DNA from: an uncultured bacterium
Lineage (GTDB): Bacteria > Edwardsbacteria > AC1 > EtOH8
Assembly (NCBI GenBank): GCA_937958665.1
Contig: CALGNM010000269.1
Location: forward strand, 1-8,008
DNA length: 8,008 nucleotides
Direction: 5' to 3'
Under the pieces are notes generated by a model. That model made no database searches and was not told the DNA's origin. It saw only the letters and a list, made by a program, of their open reading frames with translations. Within the stretch, counting starts at the first letter, position 1, and every line of letters starts with the position of its first letter. A program made the position numbers and the translations under genes. Of the stretch, positions 7,301-8,008 are shown one piece after another.

Positions 7301-8008
7301 GTCCAGCAGCATCAAGGAGAAACTGTCGGCCGGAATAACCTGGGACAGGGTGTCGAGCCCCGCCTGCAGTATCTCCCCGGAATCGGACAGGGCGGCTATG
7401 GCTTGGCTGAATTGGTAGATGATGGACAGCTGCTTCAGTCCGGCCGCCATTTCCTGGTTGAGTCGGACGTTGTCCAGCACCAAGGCAGCTTGGGAAGCCA
7501 GAGCCATGGCGGTCTCGGCATCCTGGCTGGTAAAGCCGGCCCGTTCCGCCTTGTCGGCCAAATAGGCCAGTCCGATGATCCGGTTCCGGGTGTTCAAGGG
7601 CACCACCAGCAGGCTGCTGATCTCGAACAGATCCGTCAAGCTTTTAACGGGCCGGGGATCGCGGGCTACCTCGTTGCTTATGTAGGGGCGGCCGTCCTGG
7701 AATACTTTGGCCGCTATGCCTCCCTGGCTCAGTTTCAAACGGAACGCCTCGGCCAACTCCTCGGGCCCGGCGTAAGACCGTCGCTGCTTGGCGGTCAGGC
7801 CCTTTCTCAGGTAGGCCGGTGGAAGCCCGGTCAGCTCACCGTTTTCGGGGTGAAAGATGGTCAGCAGGCACTTGTCGGCCGACAGGGCCTGGGCCATCTG
7901 GCGGGCGATGCTGCCGGACACCGCCTGGCTGTCGCTCCCGGCCGACAGGGTCTGGCAATGCCGTTGATGTCGGACAGTTCCCGGATCCTTCTCTCGGCCA
8001 GCTCCTCC
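4355..8008 (-). CDS. Multi-GAF sensor diguanylate cyclase (GGDEF), N-terminus beyond window, apparent frameshift near 7954
   Basis: The continuous frame from a GTG at 7919-7921 gives 1188 residues. It contains six GAF modules at about 2-150, 180-318, 348-488, 535-688, 712-853 and 876-1018, then a GGDEF domain at about 1024-1186. GAF modules are recognised by repeated segments of the VPL-x(n)-GVLN and A-x-ALDNARLYEE type, joined by helical linkers such as RRIKELSALHNVG. The GGDEF domain has TDGLTGLNN (1028-1036), the metal-binding DIDHFKKIND stretch, active-site GGEEF (1105-1109) and an RDVD inhibitory site (1096-1099) five residues before it. It should therefore make cyclic di-GMP from GTP under product inhibition. 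No transmembrane segment is visible, so it is probably cytoplasmic. The GTG is not the real start. Upstream codons continue the GAF-preceding helix in the same frame back to about 7953, then in the +1-shifted frame to the window edge (EELAERRIRELSDINGIA), so at least one more GAF probably precedes. Which signals the GAFs bind is unknown. The gene is transcribed ahead of the PorYX-like pair. Confidence 0.88.
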   Translation of the reverse strand, partial: GGAGREKDPGTVRHQRHCQTLSAGSDSQAVSGSIARQMAQALSADKCLLTIFHPENGELTGLPPAYLRKGLTAKQRRSYAGPEELAEAFRLKLSQGGIAAKVFQDGRPYISNEVARDPRPVKSLTDLFEISSLLVVPLNTRNRIIGLAYLADKAERAGFTSQDAETAMALASQAALVLDNVRLNQEMAAGLKQLSIIYQFSQAIAALSDSGEILQAGLDTLSQVIPADSFSLMLLDPADNTLRIRASRGLSPETVKSLCFPLGQGLAGWVAQKRQPVISDDLANDRRFRHTEQEEKLASAISVPLTAQDRLLGVLNINNLQGNLRRFQRQDLELATTLGNTIAMALERAELVADLDGRVSAQRALLDTSGLLLGTLDVSQVLDQIARQIESLIPFQRLAIYKVDWEQRKLSPILARGPNTEAIMADPPFSIDEGLTGAIAQSGRAELIANTDLDRRTAVVPGTTADPEALMVLPLMVDGQAQAVLVVGREVVPGFSARDFSLASLFANQAAVAWRNANLFSELKSSQDKLGETNSRLNLALKRQVEVSTSLSTMQYLSSALLSSLQLEEILSVIVEGIRSNLGFDAVLISLVEQDGQTLTHKANYGFAPEELKSIRGVRSRLEQYQALMQSQYRVSNSYFIPLGDEPGNGHRSGEAGGRRWQPGNLMIVPLYSKEKRLLAIIQIDKPTDGLVPDNRKVRSLEAFANTAAVAITNAYLYQDAQSRITELSTLYDIGMVISSAIERDKLLEKVVEVIREKLHYLKVAIFMVEPQSKSIFIGSQCGYGDELSMLYFTVGGSSVVGWVAESGQPLVVNDVSQEPRYNAIDPRVRSEIAVPIRHEDRVIGVLNIEDDRINAFGTSDLNLLTTLASQVAVALDNARLYEEARRRIKELSALHNVGATVSSTLRLDALLDQVCHILNQTFRYSKIAIMIADRESGELVFKASLGYEDIKGEMCRRLKIGREGITGMVASTGEPILLGDVTQNPNYVSIDGRTRSELAVPLKLKQQVVGVLNVESDNVDAFDQVDKQLLTTLATQLAVAIENARLYEETETLAVTDGLTGLNNHRYFQSFFERELSRARRYNHPLSLIMIDIDHFKKINDNLGHPVGDQVLREVARLLKEQARDVDLAARYGGEEFMLVLPETKRAEAQSLAERIRQRVEKHDFRISIGKKPHAVTISLGVAGFPEDGEEKSQIIDRVDKALYKAKSGGRNQVRT
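4861..4921 (-). repeat. GAF-end repeat, copy in last GAF module
   Basis: This 61-base stretch aligns without gaps to 5359-5419 with about 8 mismatches. It encodes the last helix of the sixth GAF module (AVAIENARLYEE). The 498-base offset equals 166 codons, the size of one GAF module plus linker. It is a coding repeat from domain duplication, not a mobile element. Confidence 0.75.
5359..5419 (-). repeat. GAF-end repeat, copy in fifth GAF module
   Basis: This is the partner of 4861-4921. It encodes AVALDNARLYEE at the end of the fifth GAF module. High nucleotide similarity at one-module spacing points to a tandem GAF duplication, or to gene conversion between neighbouring modules. Confidence 0.75.
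7949..7960 (-). other. Apparent one-base deletion (frameshift) in the GAF-GGDEF gene
   Basis: On the minus strand, bases 8007-7954 encode EELAERRIRELSDINGIA, a typical GAF-to-GAF linker helix. After that the same frame turns into unrelated residues (RPCRPG). From 7952 downward another frame continues smoothly as QTLSAGSDSQAVSGSIAR into GAF1. Adding one base (GCC-AG to GCC-CAG at 7953/7954) restores one uninterrupted frame and gives a segment matching the protein's other linkers (for example RRIKELSALHNVGATVSSTL). It may be a C-run error near the contig end or a genuine mutation; the sequence alone cannot decide. Confidence 0.8.

Overview
The window is one end of a short-read assembly contig from a GC-rich bacterium. 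Positions 1-45 are not genomic: they match the Illumina TruSeq index/Read 2 adapter. Everything from about 46 to 8008 reads as one gene-dense, minus-strand cluster that looks like a single operon. Gaps between genes are at most 35 bases and most junctions overlap. No tRNA, rRNA, mobile element or CRISPR array is visible. No promoter can be assigned, because the operon begins beyond 8008.

In transcription order (right to left) the genes are: (1) a very large GAF-repeat diguanylate cyclase, truncated at its N-terminus by the window edge and carrying an apparent one-base deletion near 7954; (2) a two-TM histidine kinase resembling PorY; (3) a response regulator with a C-terminal PglZ/alkaline-phosphatase-fold domain, matching PorX closely in layout, motifs and length; (4) tsaE; (5) tsaB; (6) rimI, cut by the adapter junction. 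Genes 4-6 are the familiar tsaE-tsaB-rimI block for tRNA t6A synthesis and ribosomal protein S18 acetylation. tsaD is not in the window.

PorX/PorY are best known from Bacteroidota, where they control the type IX secretion system. Related REC-PglZ regulators occur, as far as I recall, more widely in the FCB superphylum and nearby candidate phyla. A PorXY pair in a GC-rich genome and the metagenome-like contig end suggest an FCB-type or candidate-phylum bacterium. This is inference, since no marker gene fixes the taxon.

The most interesting point is the arrangement. A GGDEF enzyme that should make cyclic di-GMP (GGEEF active site and RxxD inhibitory site both present) lies 35 bases upstream of the kinase gene. 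The kinase is followed by a phospho-regulated REC-PglZ protein whose effector fold belongs to a phosphodiesterase/phosphatase superfamily. That suggests a nucleotide-signalling module, translationally coupled (TTGA overlap) to the tRNA-modification genes. The individual families are known; the combined circuit is a hypothesis.
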